From: Saccharomonospora xinjiangensis XJ-54
GTDB lineage: Bacteria > Actinomycetota > Actinomycetes > Mycobacteriales > Pseudonocardiaceae
Assembly: GCF_000258175.1 (NCBI RefSeq)
Contig: NZ_JH636049.1
Coordinates: forward strand, 3,387,482 to 3,451,481
Direction: 5' to 3'
Length of the DNA: 64,000 nt
The translations under genes and the position numbers were made by a program. How positions within the stretch are numbered: the first letter of the stretch is position 1; every line of letters starts with the position of its first letter. The notes below the pieces were generated by a model. The model did no database searches. It was not told the DNA's origin and saw nothing but the letters and a program-made list of their open reading frames with translations. This document shows positions 24,957-35,609 of the stretch, in pieces.

Positions 24957-26612
24957 GTGACTCCCGCCGCTCTCGCTGACCTCGTTCGCGTTTCCGCTGC
25001 CCGGATCTTCACCGATCGCGGGCTCGATCACGGCATCCTGCCCGAACAGGTGACGGTGGAGCGACCCCGGAATCCGGAGCACGGCGATTACGCGACGAAT
25101 CTCGCGCTCCAGGTCGCGAAGAAGGCCGGGTTGGCGCCTCGGGAGTTCGCGCAGGAACTCGCCGATGTGATCTCCGCCTCACCAGGCATCGAGTCGGCCG
25201 AGGTGGCGGGGCCGGGGTTCCTCAACCTCCGGCTCGCGGCCGACGCGCAGGGGCTGATCGTGTCACAGGTGCTGAAGGCGGGCGCGGACTACGGACGCGG
25301 CACCGCCTACGAGGGGCGCCGGATCAACCTGGAGTTCGTCTCGGCCAACCCGACCGGCCCCATCCACCTCGGCGGCACGCGCTGGGCCGCCGTCGGTGAC
25401 GCGCTCGGCCGCATCCTCGCCTCGCAGGGTGCCGACGTGACCCGCGAGTACTACATCAACGACGCGGGTTCGCAGATCGACCGGTTCGCCGAGTCGCTGA
25501 TCGCCGCGGCGCAGGGTGCTCCCGTGCCGGAGGACGGCTACGCGGGCGCCTACATCGGCGACATCGCAGCCGAGGTCCTGAAGCGCGACCCCGGCGCGCT
25601 CGCCCAGCCGGACGAGCAGCGTCACGAGACGTTCAAGCGCCTCGGCGTCGAACTCATGCTCGCCGAGATCAAGCGGAGCCTCAGCGAGTTCGGCACCGAC
25701 TTCGACGTCTGGTTCTCGGAGAAGTCGCTACACACGTCGGGGGAACTCGACCGCGTCCTCGCCGAACTCAAGGAATCGGGCAGCCTCTACAACGACGGCG
25801 AAGCCTGGTGGTTGCGCTCCACCGAGCACGGCGACGACAAGGACAGGGTTGTCATCAAGTCCGACGGCGCGCCCGCCTACATCGCCGGTGACCTCGCCTA
25901 CCTCCGCGACAAGCTCGACCGCGGTTTCGACACGTGCGTCTACATGCTCGGGGCTGACCACCACGGTTACATCGCGCGGCTGAAGGCAGCGGCGGCTGCG
26001 ATGGGGCGCGACCCGGGAGCCGTCGAGGTGCTGATCGGCCAGATGGTCAACCTGGTGCGCGGCGGCAAACCGGTGCGCATGAGCAAGCGCGCGGGCACCG
26101 TGGTCACGATGGAGGACCTCGTGGAGGTCGTCGGTGTCGATGCGGCGCGGTACGAGCTGTGCCGGTACTCCGTCGATTCCCCGCTGGACGTCGATCTGGA
26201 CCTGCTCCGGCAGCGGACGAACGAGAACCCGGTGTTCTACGTCCAGTACGCGCACGCCAGGCTGGCCTCCCTGCAACGCAATGCGGCCGAGCTGAAACTC
26301 GAACTGCGGGCTGACGCGGACGTCAGCCTGCTGACACACCCGAGGGAGGGTGACCTGATCAGGACGATCGGGGAGTTCCCCTCGGTGTTGACGAAGGCGG
26401 CGGAGCTGCGGGAACCGCACCGCGTCGCCCGTTACCTGGAATCGCTGGCGTCGGCATACCACAAGTTCTACGACGTCGCGAGGGTCCTGCCGCAGGGTGA
26501 CGAGGAGCCGACCCCGCTCACGTTCGCCCGGCTCGCGTTGTGTGAGGCGACCCGCCAGGTCCTCGCCAACGGGCTGTCACTGCTCGGAGTGTCCGCACCG
26601 GAGCGGATGTAG
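24957..26612 (+). CDS. argS: Arginyl-tRNA synthetase
   Basis: A 551-residue class I synthetase that charges tRNA-Arg. Visible features: an N-terminal Add1-type domain ([25 protein letters not shown]), the HIGH-equivalent [18 protein letters not shown], the KMSKS-equivalent [15 protein letters not shown], and the C-terminal anticodon-binding DALR domain ending [11 protein letters not shown] chose the GTG at 24957 because TACACT ends exactly 6 nt upstream, fitting a leaderless start. The upstream extension has no homology-like sequence. It begins the conserved actinobacterial argS-lysA-hom-thrC-thrB-rho block. Confidence 0.96.
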   Translation: MTPAALADLVRVSAARIFTDRGLDHGILPEQVTVERPRNPEHGDYATNLALQVAKKAGLAPREFAQELADVISASPGIESAEVAGPGFLNLRLAADAQGLIVSQVLKAGADYGRGTAYEGRRINLEFVSANPTGPIHLGGTRWAAVGDALGRILASQGADVTREYYINDAGSQIDRFAESLIAAAQGAPVPEDGYAGAYIGDIAAEVLKRDPGALAQPDEQRHETFKRLGVELMLAEIKRSLSEFGTDFDVWFSEKSLHTSGELDRVLAELKESGSLYNDGEAWWLRSTEHGDDKDRVVIKSDGAPAYIAGDLAYLRDKLDRGFDTCVYMLGADHHGYIARLKAAAAAMGRDPGAVEVLIGQMVNLVRGGKPVRMSKRAGTVVTMEDLVEVVGVDAARYELCRYSVDSPLDVDLDLLRQRTNENPVFYVQYAHARLASLQRNAAELKLELRADADVSLLTHPREGDLIRTIGEFPSVLTKAAELREPHRVARYLESLASAYHKFYDVARVLPQGDEEPTPLTFARLALCEATRQVLANGLSLLGVSAPERM

Positions 26613-26719
26613 CGGCGGGACGCCCCGGTACCTCGACGGCGTACCGTCGGGGACGTGGCCAACTGCAATGCCCCGGCGGCGTGTGGCGCCGCACGGGTTC
26701 GCCGTAAAGGAACGTAGCA

Positions 26720-28159
26720 ATGTGCGCACACCCCGCGGGGCCTCGTCATGCGGAGGTTCACCCGCACGCGGACCAGGCGGGTTTCCCGCCGTCCACTTCG
26801 GAGGAGCTGGACCGGCTCTATCCGAAGGTCTGGCCACGGAACACCTACCGCGCTCCCGACGGTGTCGTCCGCATCGCGGGCGTGGACGTGCGGGAGCTCG
26901 CCGAGACGTACGGCACGCCGCTGTTCGTGATCGACGAAGTGGACTTCAAGGCGCGCTGCGCCGAGTACGCCGAGGCGTTCGAGGACCCGGCGCTCGTGCA
27001 CTACGCAGCCAAGGCGTTCCTGTGCACGGAGATCGCCCGTTGGGTGGCGGGCAAGGGGCTCAGCCTCGACGTGTGCACCGGCGGTGAGCTGGCCGTCGCG
27101 TTGCGCGCGGAGTTCCCCGTGGAACGCATCACGTTCCACGGCAACAACAAGTCGTTCGCCGAACTGGAGGCCGCCGTCGAGGCGGGGGTGGGCACCGTGG
27201 TGCTCGACTCCTACCACGAGATCGCGCGACTCGCCGAGATCGCGGAGCGCCACGGGGTGGTGCAGCCGGTGCTGATCCGGGTCACCGTGGGTGTCGAGGC
27301 GCACACGCACGAGTTCATCGCCACGGCGCACGAAGACCAGAAGTTCGGCTTCTCACTCGCCTCCGGCGACGCGGCGGAGGCGGTGCGCCGAGTGCTCAAC
27401 AGCCCGTCGCTCAAGCTCGTCGGCCTGCACAGCCACATCGGTTCCCAGATCTTCGACACCGACGGTTTCGAGGTCGCCGCCCGCCGAGTCGTCGGGCTGC
27501 TCGCCGACCTGCACAAGGAACACGGCTCCGAACTGCTCGACCAACTGTCCCTCGTGGACCTCGGCGGAGGCTTCGGCATCTCCTACACCGATCGCGACAA
27601 TCCGCCCCCTCCCGCGCAGATGATCACGCAGATTCGCGAGATCGTGCGCAAGGAATGCGCGTTCGCCGACCTGCCCGTGCCCCGGATCGCGGGCGAGCCG
27701 GGCCGCGCCATCGCAGGGCCGGGCACGGTCACGCTGTACGAGGTGGGGACCACCAAGGACGTCGTGCTCGGTGACGACGCCTCACGACGCTACGTGAGTG
27801 TGGACGGCGGGATGAGTGACAACATCCGCACCGCCCTGTACGACGCGGCGTACGACTGCCGCCTCGTGTCGCGGTCGAGCGACGACGGCCAGCCGGGCGA
27901 GGTTCGCGCCGTGCTGTCCCGCGTCGTGGGAAAGCACTGTGAGTCCGGCGACATCGTCGTCCGCGACTGCTGGTTGCCGGACACCCTTGTGCCAGGAGAC
28001 CTGCTCGCGGTGGCGGCGACGGGAGCGTACTGCTACTCGATGGCGAGCAACTACAACAAGCAGCCGAAGCCCGCTGTGGTGGCTGTGCGCAACGGCAACC
28101 ACAGGCTGTTGCTGAGGCGGGAGACGAACGAGGACCTGTTCCGCCTGGAGGTGTCGTGA
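26720..28159 (+). CDS. lysA: Diaminopimelate decarboxylase
   Basis: A 479-residue PLP enzyme for the last step of lysine biosynthesis (meso-diaminopimelate to lysine). Motifs: the PLP lysine in [44 protein letters not shown], the phosphate-binding [18 protein letters not shown], and the substrate loop with [10 protein letters not shown] near the end. The N-terminal 40 residues are a variable extension. AAAGGA precedes the ATG. The stop overlaps an in-frame GTG that could serve as an early start for the following hom gene. Confidence 0.96.
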   Translation: MCAHPAGPRHAEVHPHADQAGFPPSTSEELDRLYPKVWPRNTYRAPDGVVRIAGVDVRELAETYGTPLFVIDEVDFKARCAEYAEAFEDPALVHYAAKAFLCTEIARWVAGKGLSLDVCTGGELAVALRAEFPVERITFHGNNKSFAELEAAVEAGVGTVVLDSYHEIARLAEIAERHGVVQPVLIRVTVGVEAHTHEFIATAHEDQKFGFSLASGDAAEAVRRVLNSPSLKLVGLHSHIGSQIFDTDGFEVAARRVVGLLADLHKEHGSELLDQLSLVDLGGGFGISYTDRDNPPPPAQMITQIREIVRKECAFADLPVPRIAGEPGRAIAGPGTVTLYEVGTTKDVVLGDDASRRYVSVDGGMSDNIRTALYDAAYDCRLVSRSSDDGQPGEVRAVLSRVVGKHCESGDIVVRDCWLPDTLVPGDLLAVAATGAYCYSMASNYNKQPKPAVVAVRNGNHRLLLRRETNEDLFRLEVS

Positions 28160-28265
28160 GTGAGCATGGTGTGGGCACTCGCGGACACCGACCGGGGTGG
28201 GCCCCCGTCGTGGCTGGGGCCGCGGCAGGGGAGGGTGTCCCGCAAGACACTGGAGGTGTCGTGAG
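28145..28265 (+). repeat. Duplicated translation-initiation segment between lysA and hom
   Basis: The 16-nt sequence CTGGAGGTGTCGTGAG occurs twice, at 28145-28160 (end of lysA) and 28250-28265 (accepted hom start). The copies are exactly 105 nt, or 35 codons, apart. Each provides a ribosome site and a GTG in the hom frame, so hom has two equivalent potential starts. Confidence 0.8.
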
Positions 28266-29571
28266 CGAGCGTCGTCAAACTCCGGTTCGGGTCGCGTTGC
28301 TGGGCTGCGGCACGGTCGGCAGCGAGGTCGCTCGGCGGTTGCTCGGCGACGCGGAGGAACTGGCCGCGCGGGTGGGCGCCCCGATCGAGCTGACCGGTAT
28401 CGCGGTGCGCAGGCCTGACAAGCATCCCGAGTTGCCGAAAGAGTTGCTGACGGCCGATGCGAGCGGGCTCGTTGAGTCCGATGTGGACGTCGTGATCGAG
28501 TTGATCGGCGGCATCGAACCCGTGCGCGGCTGGCTGCTGACGGCTCTGCGCAAGGGCAAGTCCGTGGTCACGGGTAACAAGGCGCTGCTGGCGGAGTACG
28601 GAGCGGAACTCTCGGCAGCCGCGAGCGAGTCCGGCGCCGATCTCTACTACGAGGCGGCTGTGGCCGGTGCGATCCCGTTGCTCCGGCCGTTGCGGGAATC
28701 ACTCGCGGGCGACCGCATCACGCGCGTGATGGGCATCGTCAACGGCACCACGAACTTCATCCTGTCCGCAATGGACTCCACGGGAGCGAGCTACGCCGAG
28801 ACGCTGGACGAGGCGACCCGCCTCGGCTACGCGGAAGCGGACCCCAGCGCAGACGTTGACGGCTACGACGCCGCGTCCAAGGCGGCGATCCTCGCCTCGC
28901 TCGCGTTCCACACGAGGGTGACGGCCTCCGATGTGTACCGCGAGGGGATCACCGGCATCAGTGCGTCGGACATCGTGGCGGCGCAGCGGTTGAACCGCAC
29001 GGTGAAGCTGCTCGCGATCTGTGAGCGCGTCGCGGAAGGTCCGGAGGCTTCCGAGTCGGTCTCGGTGCGCGTGCATCCTGTGATGATCCCGAGGACCCAC
29101 CAGCTCGCTGGCGTCGGCGGCGCGTTCAACGCCGTTTACGTCGAGGCGGAGGCCGCAGGCGAACTGATGTTCTACGGGCAGGGCGCGGGAGGCGCGCCGA
29201 CGGCCAGTGCGGTGCTCGGCGATCTCGTGGCCGCCGCGCGCAATCGCGTCGCTGGGGGAAGGGGTCCTCGCGAGTCGATGCACGCGGCCCTGCCGGTGCG
29301 ACCGATGGGCGAGACGCCAACGCGCTACCACATCAGCCTCGACGTGGCCGACAAACCTGGTGTGCTCGCGCAGATCGCGCAGGTCTTCGCGGTGCACGAC
29401 GTGAGCATCGCGGCCGTGCGGCAGCGGGACAAGCACTCGACGGCGAGCCTCGTGGTGGTGACACACCTTGCGCGGGACGCGGCGCTGGAGGCCACGGTGA
29501 ACGAGATCAGCAAGCTCGACGTGGTGCGGGAAGTGGTCAGTGTGATGCGGGTGGAAGGCGAGGACTCGTGA
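28261..29571 (+). CDS. hom: Homoserine dehydrogenase
   Basis: A 436-residue enzyme reducing aspartate semialdehyde to homoserine, the branch point to threonine, isoleucine and methionine. The N-terminal NAD(P) fold begins [18 protein letters not shown]. The catalytic domain carries [15 protein letters not shown] and [21 protein letters not shown]-terminal ACT domain ([19 protein letters not shown]) implies feedback control by threonine. I prefer the GTG at 28261. An in-frame GTG at 28156, with the same upstream sequence, would add 35 low-complexity residues. The stop overlaps the thrC start by 4 nt. Confidence 0.95.
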   Translation: MSERRQTPVRVALLGCGTVGSEVARRLLGDAEELAARVGAPIELTGIAVRRPDKHPELPKELLTADASGLVESDVDVVIELIGGIEPVRGWLLTALRKGKSVVTGNKALLAEYGAELSAAASESGADLYYEAAVAGAIPLLRPLRESLAGDRITRVMGIVNGTTNFILSAMDSTGASYAETLDEATRLGYAEADPSADVDGYDAASKAAILASLAFHTRVTASDVYREGITGISASDIVAAQRLNRTVKLLAICERVAEGPEASESVSVRVHPVMIPRTHQLAGVGGAFNAVYVEAEAAGELMFYGQGAGGAPTASAVLGDLVAAARNRVAGGRGPRESMHAALPVRPMGETPTRYHISLDVADKPGVLAQIAQVFAVHDVSIAAVRQRDKHSTASLVVVTHLARDAALEATVNEISKLDVVREVVSVMRVEGEDS

Positions 29572-30659
29572 ACGCGCGGAACTCATCGGCTGCGGGTCAG
29601 GGTGTGCGGCCCGGCTGGCCCGGCATCATCAGTGCCTACGCGGATCGGATCCCGATTCCCGAGGGCGCCGAGATCGTCACGCTCGGAGAGGGCAACACGC
29701 CGCTGCTGTTCGCTCCCCATCTGTCCGAACTCACCGGCAGCACCGTCTATCTCAAGGTGGAGGGCGCGAACCCGACCGGTTCGTTCAAGGACCGGGGCAT
29801 GACGGTGGCGATCACGCACGCCCTCGCCAGCGGGTTGAAGGCCGTGATCTGTGCGTCCACGGGCAACACCTCGGCCTCGGCCTCCGCCTACGCGGCCCGC
29901 GCGGGGCTCACCACGGCAGTGCTGGTGCCGCAAGGCAAGATCGCGCTGGGCAAGATGGCGCAGGCCGTGTTGCACGGCGCCCGCATCCTCCAGATCGACG
30001 GCAACTTCGACGACTGCCTCGAACTGGCGCGCAAGACCGCGGCCGACTACCCGGTGACGCTGGTGAACTCGGTGAACCCCGTCCGGCTCGTCGGACAGAA
30101 GACGGCGGCGTGGGAGATCTGCGACGCGCTCGGCGAGGCACCCGACATCCACTGCCTCCCGGTCGGTAACGCGGGAAACATCACCGCCTACTGGGCCGGC
30201 TACACCGAGTACGCCGCCGACGACATGGTCAGCACGGTGCCTCGCATGTTCGGGTTCCAGGCCGAGGGTGCCGCTCCTTTGGTGAAGGGCGAGCCCGTGA
30301 AGGACCCGGAGACCGTGGCGACGGCGATCAGGGTGGGCAGCCCTGCCTCGTGGCGGTCGGCAGTGAAGGCGAAAACGGAAAGCGGCGGCCTGTTCGAGGC
30401 GGTGAGCGACGAACGCATCCTGGACGCCTACCGGCTTCTCGCTCGGCGCGAGGGCGTGTTCGTGGAGCCCGCGTCGGCGGCGAGTGTCGCGGGACTGCTG
30501 CTGACGGCGGCCGACGGCAGGCTCCCGAAGGGCTCGACGGTGGTGTGCACGGTCACGGGCCACGGGCTCAAGGACCCCGCCACGGCGTTGGAGGGCAACG
30601 TGGAGGTCGAGCCACTCGCCGTCGATCCCGGTGCCGTCGCGGCCGCGCTGGAACTGTGA
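29568..30659 (+). CDS. thrC: Threonine synthase
   Basis: A 363-residue PLP enzyme converting O-phosphohomoserine to threonine. The PLP lysine lies in [18 protein letters not shown]. The phosphate-binding Gly-rich loop is [34 protein letters not shown] is characteristic of the family. GTGA overlaps the hom stop, so translation is coupled. About 30 nt separate it from thrB. Confidence 0.95.
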   Translation: MNARNSSAAGQGVRPGWPGIISAYADRIPIPEGAEIVTLGEGNTPLLFAPHLSELTGSTVYLKVEGANPTGSFKDRGMTVAITHALASGLKAVICASTGNTSASASAYAARAGLTTAVLVPQGKIALGKMAQAVLHGARILQIDGNFDDCLELARKTAADYPVTLVNSVNPVRLVGQKTAAWEICDALGEAPDIHCLPVGNAGNITAYWAGYTEYAADDMVSTVPRMFGFQAEGAAPLVKGEPVKDPETVATAIRVGSPASWRSAVKAKTESGGLFEAVSDERILDAYRLLARREGVFVEPASAASVAGLLLTAADGRLPKGSTVVCTVTGHGLKDPATALEGNVEVEPLAVDPGAVAAALEL

Positions 30660-30693
30660 ACGCGCGGCCTGCTTCGAGGAAACGAGTCCCGAT

Positions 30694-31572
30694 GTGAAGT
30701 ACACGATCACCGTTCCGGCCTCGACGGCGAACCTCGGCTCCGGATTCGACACCTTCGGCATGGCGCTGGCACTGCACGACGTCGTCGAGGTCGAGGTGAC
30801 CGGGTCCGGTCTCGCCGTCGAGGTGATCGACGCGGGCGCGGGCGACATGTCGGGCGTGCCCACAGACGAGTCGCACCTCGTGGTGCGGGCGCTGCGCCGC
30901 GCCTGCCGCTACCTCGACATCTCCGTGCCCGGCATTGTGTTGCGGTGTCACAACGCGATCCCGCACTCGCGTGGACTCGGCTCGTCGGCCGCTGCTGTCG
31001 TGGCGGGGGTCGCGGCCGGGTATGCGTTGGCGGGTAAGGACATCGACGGCAGCGCGCTGCAACTCGCCGCCGAGTTCGAGGGGCACGCCGACAACGCGGC
31101 GGCGAGCCTGCTCGGCGGGTTCGTCGTGGCGTGGCAGTCGGGTTCGACGTATCACGCGGAGCGGCTCGTTCCGCACTCCGCGATCAGGCCGGTGGTCGCG
31201 ATTCCGGAGGTGCGTTCGGCCACGGAACAGACGCGGGGGCTGCTTCCCGATCGTGTCCCGCACCGTGATGCCGCGTTCGCCGCGAGCCGGAGTGCGCTGG
31301 CTGTGCACGCGGTGACGGCACGGCCGGACCTGTTGTTCGCGGCGACGGAGGACCGGCTGCACCAGGACTACCGCGAGCCCGCCTATCCCGCTTCGGTCCG
31401 GTTGATGCGGGCACTGCGGTCGCGCGGGGTCGCCGCGGTGATCTCCGGCGCCGGCCCCACGGTGCTCGCGTTGACCACGACGGGAATACTTCCCGACGGC
31501 GTTGACGTTGCAGGATTCGAGGTCATCGAGTTGCCCGTCGATCTCGTCGGCGTGCGCCTCTGCGTGAGCTAG
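30694..31572 (+). CDS. thrB: Homoserine kinase (GHMP family)
   Basis: A 292-residue GHMP kinase that phosphorylates homoserine, supplying the ThrC substrate. Motifs: [19 protein letters not shown] at the N-terminus, the ATP-binding [16 protein letters not shown], and GAGPTVLAL near the C-terminus. I chose the GTG at 30694, giving the usual N-terminus ([10 protein letters not shown]). The longer frame starting inside thrC would add 21 non-conserved residues. It is the last gene of the threonine unit. Confidence 0.93.
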   Translation: MKYTITVPASTANLGSGFDTFGMALALHDVVEVEVTGSGLAVEVIDAGAGDMSGVPTDESHLVVRALRRACRYLDISVPGIVLRCHNAIPHSRGLGSSAAAVVAGVAAGYALAGKDIDGSALQLAAEFEGHADNAAASLLGGFVVAWQSGSTYHAERLVPHSAIRPVVAIPEVRSATEQTRGLLPDRVPHRDAAFAASRSALAVHAVTARPDLLFAATEDRLHQDYREPAYPASVRLMRALRSRGVAAVISGAGPTVLALTTTGILPDGVDVAGFEVIELPVDLVGVRLCVS

Positions 31573-31942
31573 ACGACCGCATCGGCACATCCTCGTGGTA
31601 GCCCTCCCCGATGATCGGAAAAGGGCGCCGCCATGTGGGGGGTGGTTGTTGCACCGCGTGCCCTGTCGGTCTACCCTCGGAGGCGTTCGGTCACCGTGCG
31701 GTTTCCGCACCCGGTGCTGGTCCCGGAACGTTTTCCGGATCGGATTTCTTCCGTTGGTTCTCGACGGGGTTTCGGGCAAACACGGTGATCGATTGATCCC
31801 ATGACGGCGGTTCTCGCTGTATCTCGTATCTTCGGCGACGAACCGGCCGCACAGGGACCCCAGTACGCCGTCTCGCAATTCGGACGCGGGCGGTGGTCCG
31901 CTGGTCCACGCATGGAGCGTTGACCGGTCAGGAAGGACATGT
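31573..31942. other. Intergenic region and leader of rho
   Basis: About 370 bp before rho. A 40-codon open frame (31801-31923, starting MTAVLAVSRIF) ends 20 nt before the rho GTG but has no clear ribosome site. No intrinsic terminator with a long stem is obvious after thrB. Long leaders before rho are known in other bacteria in connection with Rho autoregulation, but nothing in this sequence proves that here. Confidence 0.5.
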
Positions 31943-33994
31943 GTGAGCAACACCGATCTGTTGAGCGGCGACGAGACCCAGGCAGCACCGTCTGCATCGT
32001 CCGACTCGGGTGAGCAGACGCCGCAGACCAACGGCGCGGGAACGGCCCCGAAGCGGCGTCCCGGCGGCCTGTCGGGCATGGTGATCGCCGAGCTTCGCGC
32101 ACTCGCCACCGAGTTGGGCATCGGCGACACCACGGGGATGCGCAAGGGCGACCTGATCGCGGCCATCCGCGAGCGCCAGGGCAAGACGAAGCGTGCGAAA
32201 TCGACGGCCAAGGACGCCGCCGAGCCCTCTGTGACCTCTGTGACCTCGACGACCTCTGCGCCTGCCCGTGAGCCGGTCGCGGCTCTCGACGGTCACGGCC
32301 AACCCGGTCAGTCCGGCGAGGCCGGTGATGCCGGTGACAAGCGGCAGGCCAAGCGCGGCGACGCCGGTCGGCGTGAGGCTGGTGCCGAAAGCACGGCCGA
32401 CGGCGGCGCCGACTCCGCCAGGAACGGCGGCGGCAGGAACGAAGGCGGCAACGGTGCCGCCAGGGACGCCAAGGACAACGTGAAGGACAACGCTGAAGCC
32501 AAGGTCTCCGGAGACACGCAGGACGACGGCGGCAACAGGCCGAACCGGCGCAGGCGCGGCTCCGGCAGGTCCGGTGCGAATGCCGACGGCGGCGCCCAGC
32601 AGCGTTCCGACGGCGAGTCCGGCCAGCGTGACGGCGGGGAGAAGGACGGTGGGTCCGACTCCGGCAGGTCCGACGGCAAGCAGGCGGGCGGCCAGCAGCG
32701 CGGTAACGCGGGCGGTGGCCAGAACAACCAGAACAACCAGAACAACCAGGGCGACGACGACGAGCGGGGTGGCCGTCGCAGCAAGCGCTTCCGTGACCGC
32801 CGTCGCCGCGGTCGTGGTGAAGGCGGCGGCACGGAGACCGATATCAAGGAAGACGACGTTCTGCTTCCCGTCGCGGGCATCCTCGACGTGCTGGAGAACT
32901 ACGCGTTCGTCCGGACCTCCGGCTACCTTCCCGGCCCCAACGACGTCTACGTCTCGCTGTCGCTGGTGCGCAAGTACGGACTTCGCCGTGGTGACGCCAT
33001 CACCGGTGTCGTGAAGCAGCCGCGTGAGGGCGAGCAGCAGCGCCAGAAGTTCAACCCGCTCGTGCGGGTGGACTCGATCAACGGGCTCGATCCCGAGGTC
33101 GCGAAGAAGCGGCCGGAGTTCCACAAGCTCACGCCGCTGTACCCGAACGAGCGGCTGCGGCTGGAAACGACGCCGAACAAGCTGACCACCCGCGTCATCG
33201 ACCTGGTGATGCCGGTCGGCAAGGGGCAGCGCGCGCTGATCGTCTCCCCGCCCAAGGCGGGCAAGACGACGATCATGCAGGACATCGCCAACGCGATCAC
33301 GACGAACAACCCCGAATGTCACCTCATGGTGGTTCTCGTCGATGAGCGGCCCGAAGAGGTCACCGACATGCAGCGGTCGGTGAAGGGCGAGGTCATCGCC
33401 TCCACCTTCGACCGCCCGCCGTCGGACCACACGTCGGTGGCCGAGCTGTCCATCGAGCGGGCCAAGCGCCTCGTGGAGATGGGGCACGATGTCGTCGTGC
33501 TGCTCGACTCGATCACCCGGCTCGGCAGGGCCTACAACCTGGCGGCTCCGGCTTCGGGGCGCATCCTGTCCGGTGGTGTCGATTCCACGGCGCTGTTCCC
33601 GCCGAAGCGGTTCCTCGGCGCGGCGCGCAACATCGAGGGCGGTGGATCACTCACGATCTTCGCCACCGCGATGGTCGAGACGGGCTCCACCGGTGACACG
33701 GTGATCTTCGAGGAGTTCAAGGGCACCGGCAACGCCGAGCTCAAGCTCGACCGCAAGATCGCCGAGCGCAGGGTGTTCCCCGCTGTGGACGTCAACCCGT
33801 CCGGCACCCGCAAGGAAGAGCTGCTGCTCTCGCCCGACGAGCTGGCTGTGACCCACAAGTTGCACAGGGTGCTGCACGCGCTCGACTCGCAGCAGGCCAT
33901 CGATCTGTTGCTCGACCGGCTGCGGAAGACGAAGACCAACATCGAGTTCCTGATGCAGGTCTCGAAGACCGCGCCCGGCTCCGACGACGACTGA
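31943..33994 (+). CDS. rho: Transcription termination factor Rho with a long charged insertion
   Basis: A 683-residue hexameric RNA helicase. The N-terminal Rho_N helical domain (MVIAELRALATELGIGDTTG) is followed by an inserted low-complexity segment, about residues 75-300. It is very rich in Gly, Asp, Asn, Arg, Lys and Gln, with a Gln-Asn tract (NNQNNQNNQ) and an RGG-like basic end. The RNA-binding domain follows (GILDVLENYAFVRTSGYLPG). The ATPase core has Walker A VSPPKAGKTTIMQDIANA, Walker B-like DVVVLLDSITRLGRAYN and the R loop. Such insertions are characteristic of actinobacterial Rho and help termination on GC-rich RNA. GGAAGGA precedes the GTG. Confidence 0.96.
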   Translation: MSNTDLLSGDETQAAPSASSDSGEQTPQTNGAGTAPKRRPGGLSGMVIAELRALATELGIGDTTGMRKGDLIAAIRERQGKTKRAKSTAKDAAEPSVTSVTSTTSAPAREPVAALDGHGQPGQSGEAGDAGDKRQAKRGDAGRREAGAESTADGGADSARNGGGRNEGGNGAARDAKDNVKDNAEAKVSGDTQDDGGNRPNRRRRGSGRSGANADGGAQQRSDGESGQRDGGEKDGGSDSGRSDGKQAGGQQRGNAGGGQNNQNNQNNQGDDDERGGRRSKRFRDRRRRGRGEGGGTETDIKEDDVLLPVAGILDVLENYAFVRTSGYLPGPNDVYVSLSLVRKYGLRRGDAITGVVKQPREGEQQRQKFNPLVRVDSINGLDPEVAKKRPEFHKLTPLYPNERLRLETTPNKLTTRVIDLVMPVGKGQRALIVSPPKAGKTTIMQDIANAITTNNPECHLMVVLVDERPEEVTDMQRSVKGEVIASTFDRPPSDHTSVAELSIERAKRLVEMGHDVVVLLDSITRLGRAYNLAAPASGRILSGGVDSTALFPPKRFLGAARNIEGGGSLTIFATAMVETGSTGDTVIFEEFKGTGNAELKLDRKIAERRVFPAVDVNPSGTRKEELLLSPDELAVTHKLHRVLHALDSQQAIDLLLDRLRKTKTNIEFLMQVSKTAPGSDDD

Positions 33995-34037
33995 CGGCGA
34001 CCGACGACGTCCGTCAGCGTCACCGCTGAGCGCATCC

Positions 34038-34067
34038 GTGGTCGGCGGCCCCCTCGCCGCCGACCAC
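34038..34067 (+). terminator. Hairpin terminator after rho
   Basis: A perfect 11-bp stem, GTGGTCGGCGG and its complement, with an 8-nt C-rich loop, 43 nt after the rho stop. No T tract follows. Confidence 0.75.
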
Positions 34068-34220
34068 CCGGTTCCCGGATTATCCTTGGGAATATCGGCC
34101 CATCAGGGTGCGTTTGAACGGGCAGTCTGAGTCTCTGGCAGACTTGTTCCGCTGACGTCCGGCTCCGGTTCACCTCGCGACCGTTCGCGGGGATCCGGCG
34201 GCCAGTTGAGAGAGGACACC

Positions 34221-34433
34221 ATGAAGAGCGGTATTCACCCCGACTACCACGTCACCACGGTGACCTGCGGTTGCGGGAACACCTTCACCACCCGCAGCAC
34301 CGCCGCCTCCGACTCGATCCAGGTCGAGATCTGCTCGAACTGCCACCCGTTCTACACGGGCAAGCAGAAGATCCTCGACACCGGTGGCCGGGTGGCGCGC
34401 TTCGAGGCTCGCTACGGCAGGCGCAAGAAGTAG
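34221..34433 (+). CDS. rpmE: 50S ribosomal protein L31, zinc-binding type
   Basis: A 70-residue ribosomal protein ([20 protein letters not shown]) with the zinc-ligand pattern CGC and CSNCH of the C+ form, and the family's [20 protein letters not shown] end. I chose the ATG at 34221, preceded by GAGAGAGG; an upstream in-frame GTG is less likely. Its place between rho and prfA is the standard actinobacterial arrangement. Confidence 0.96.
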   Translation: MKSGIHPDYHVTTVTCGCGNTFTTRSTAASDSIQVEICSNCHPFYTGKQKILDTGGRVARFEARYGRRKK

Positions 34434-34441
34434 CTTGGTGG

Positions 34442-34482
34442 ACGGCGCTCGCTTCTGCTCGTGTGGCAGAGGCGAGCGCCGT
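34442..34482 (+). terminator. Hairpin between rpmE and prfA
   Basis: An 11-bp outer stem (ACGGCGCTCGC / GCGAGCGCCGT) encloses an inner TTCTGC/GCAGA pairing, 8 nt after the rpmE stop. It probably terminates or attenuates rpmE transcription ahead of prfA. Confidence 0.75.
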
Positions 34483-34532
34483 TTCGCGTTGCGAACGTGT
34501 CCCAGGGGAAGGCGAGCGAGAGAAGGAGAGCC

Positions 34533-35609
34533 GTGGAGTCGGAATCACTGCGAGGGTTGCTCGACGAGTACGCCGAGCTGGAAGAGCAGTTGGCGGACCC
34601 GGCAGTGCACGCCGACCAGGCAAAGGCTCGCAAACTGGGGCGCCGCTACGCGGAACTCGCGCCCGTGGTGAAGACCGTCAACGAGCTGAACGCCACGCGC
34701 TCCGACCTCGACGCGGCCAGGGAGCTGGCCGAGGAGGACGAGTCGTTCGCCGAGGAGGCGGGGCGGCTGGCCGACCGGCTTCCCGCGCTACAGGCGCGTT
34801 TGACGGAATTGCTGTTGCCTCGCGACCCCTACGACAGCTCCGACGTCGTCATGGAGATCAAGTCCGGTGAGGGCGGTGAGGAGTCGGCCCTGTTCGCCGG
34901 TGACCTCCTGCGCATGTACCTGAGGTTCGCCGAGCGGCAGGGCTGGACGACGGAGATCCTCGACGCCACCCCGTCGGACCTCGGCGGCTACAAGGACGTG
35001 ACCGTGGCGATCAAGAGCAAGGGCGCGGACGTCGATGGGGTGTGGGCTCGACTGAAGTACGAGGGTGGTGTGCACCGCGTGCAGCGGGTGCCTGCCACCG
35101 AATCGCAGGGCCGTATCCACACCTCGGCGGCAGGCGTGCTGATCTATCCCGAACCGGAGGAGGTCGAGGTCGAACTCGACCCGAACGACCTGCGCATCGA
35201 CGTGTTCCGGTCGTCGGGGCCCGGCGGGCAGAGCGTGAACACCACCGACTCGGCTGTCCGGATCACCCACCTTCCCACCGGGGTCGTGGTGTCCTGTCAG
35301 AACGAGAAGTCGCAGATCCAGAACCGCGCGCGCGCCATTCAGGTGTTGCAGGCCCGCCTTCAGGCATTGGCGGAGGAGGAGGCAGCGGCAAAAGCCGCCG
35401 ACGCCCGCCGTTCGCAGGTGCGGACCGTTGATCGCTCCGAGCGGGTGCGTACTTACAACTTCCCGGAGAACCGGATCTCCGACCACCGCGTGAACTACAA
35501 GGCGTACAACCTGGATCAGGTATTGGACGGGGAACTGGCGGGTGTGCTCGACGCCTTGCGCTCGGCCGACCGCGAGGAGCGGATGGCGCGAGCCCAGTCG
35601 GGCTCCTGA
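34533..35609 (+). CDS. prfA: Peptide chain release factor 1
   Basis: A 358-residue class I release factor reading UAA/UAG. The anticodon-like PxT motif lies in [17 protein letters not shown]. The catalytic GGQ is in [18 protein letters not shown]. The N-terminal helical domain and C-terminal [18 protein letters not shown] are also typical. I chose the GTG at 34533, with AAGGAG 4 nt upstream. In most actinobacteria prmC (hemK), encoding the enzyme that methylates the GGQ glutamine, follows directly. Here it does not: an intergenic repeat and a biosynthetic cluster come next. Confidence 0.96.
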   Translation: MESESLRGLLDEYAELEEQLADPAVHADQAKARKLGRRYAELAPVVKTVNELNATRSDLDAARELAEEDESFAEEAGRLADRLPALQARLTELLLPRDPYDSSDVVMEIKSGEGGEESALFAGDLLRMYLRFAERQGWTTEILDATPSDLGGYKDVTVAIKSKGADVDGVWARLKYEGGVHRVQRVPATESQGRIHTSAAGVLIYPEPEEVEVELDPNDLRIDVFRSSGPGGQSVNTTDSAVRITHLPTGVVVSCQNEKSQIQNRARAIQVLQARLQALAEEEAAAKAADARRSQVRTVDRSERVRTYNFPENRISDHRVNYKAYNLDQVLDGELAGVLDALRSADREERMARAQSGS

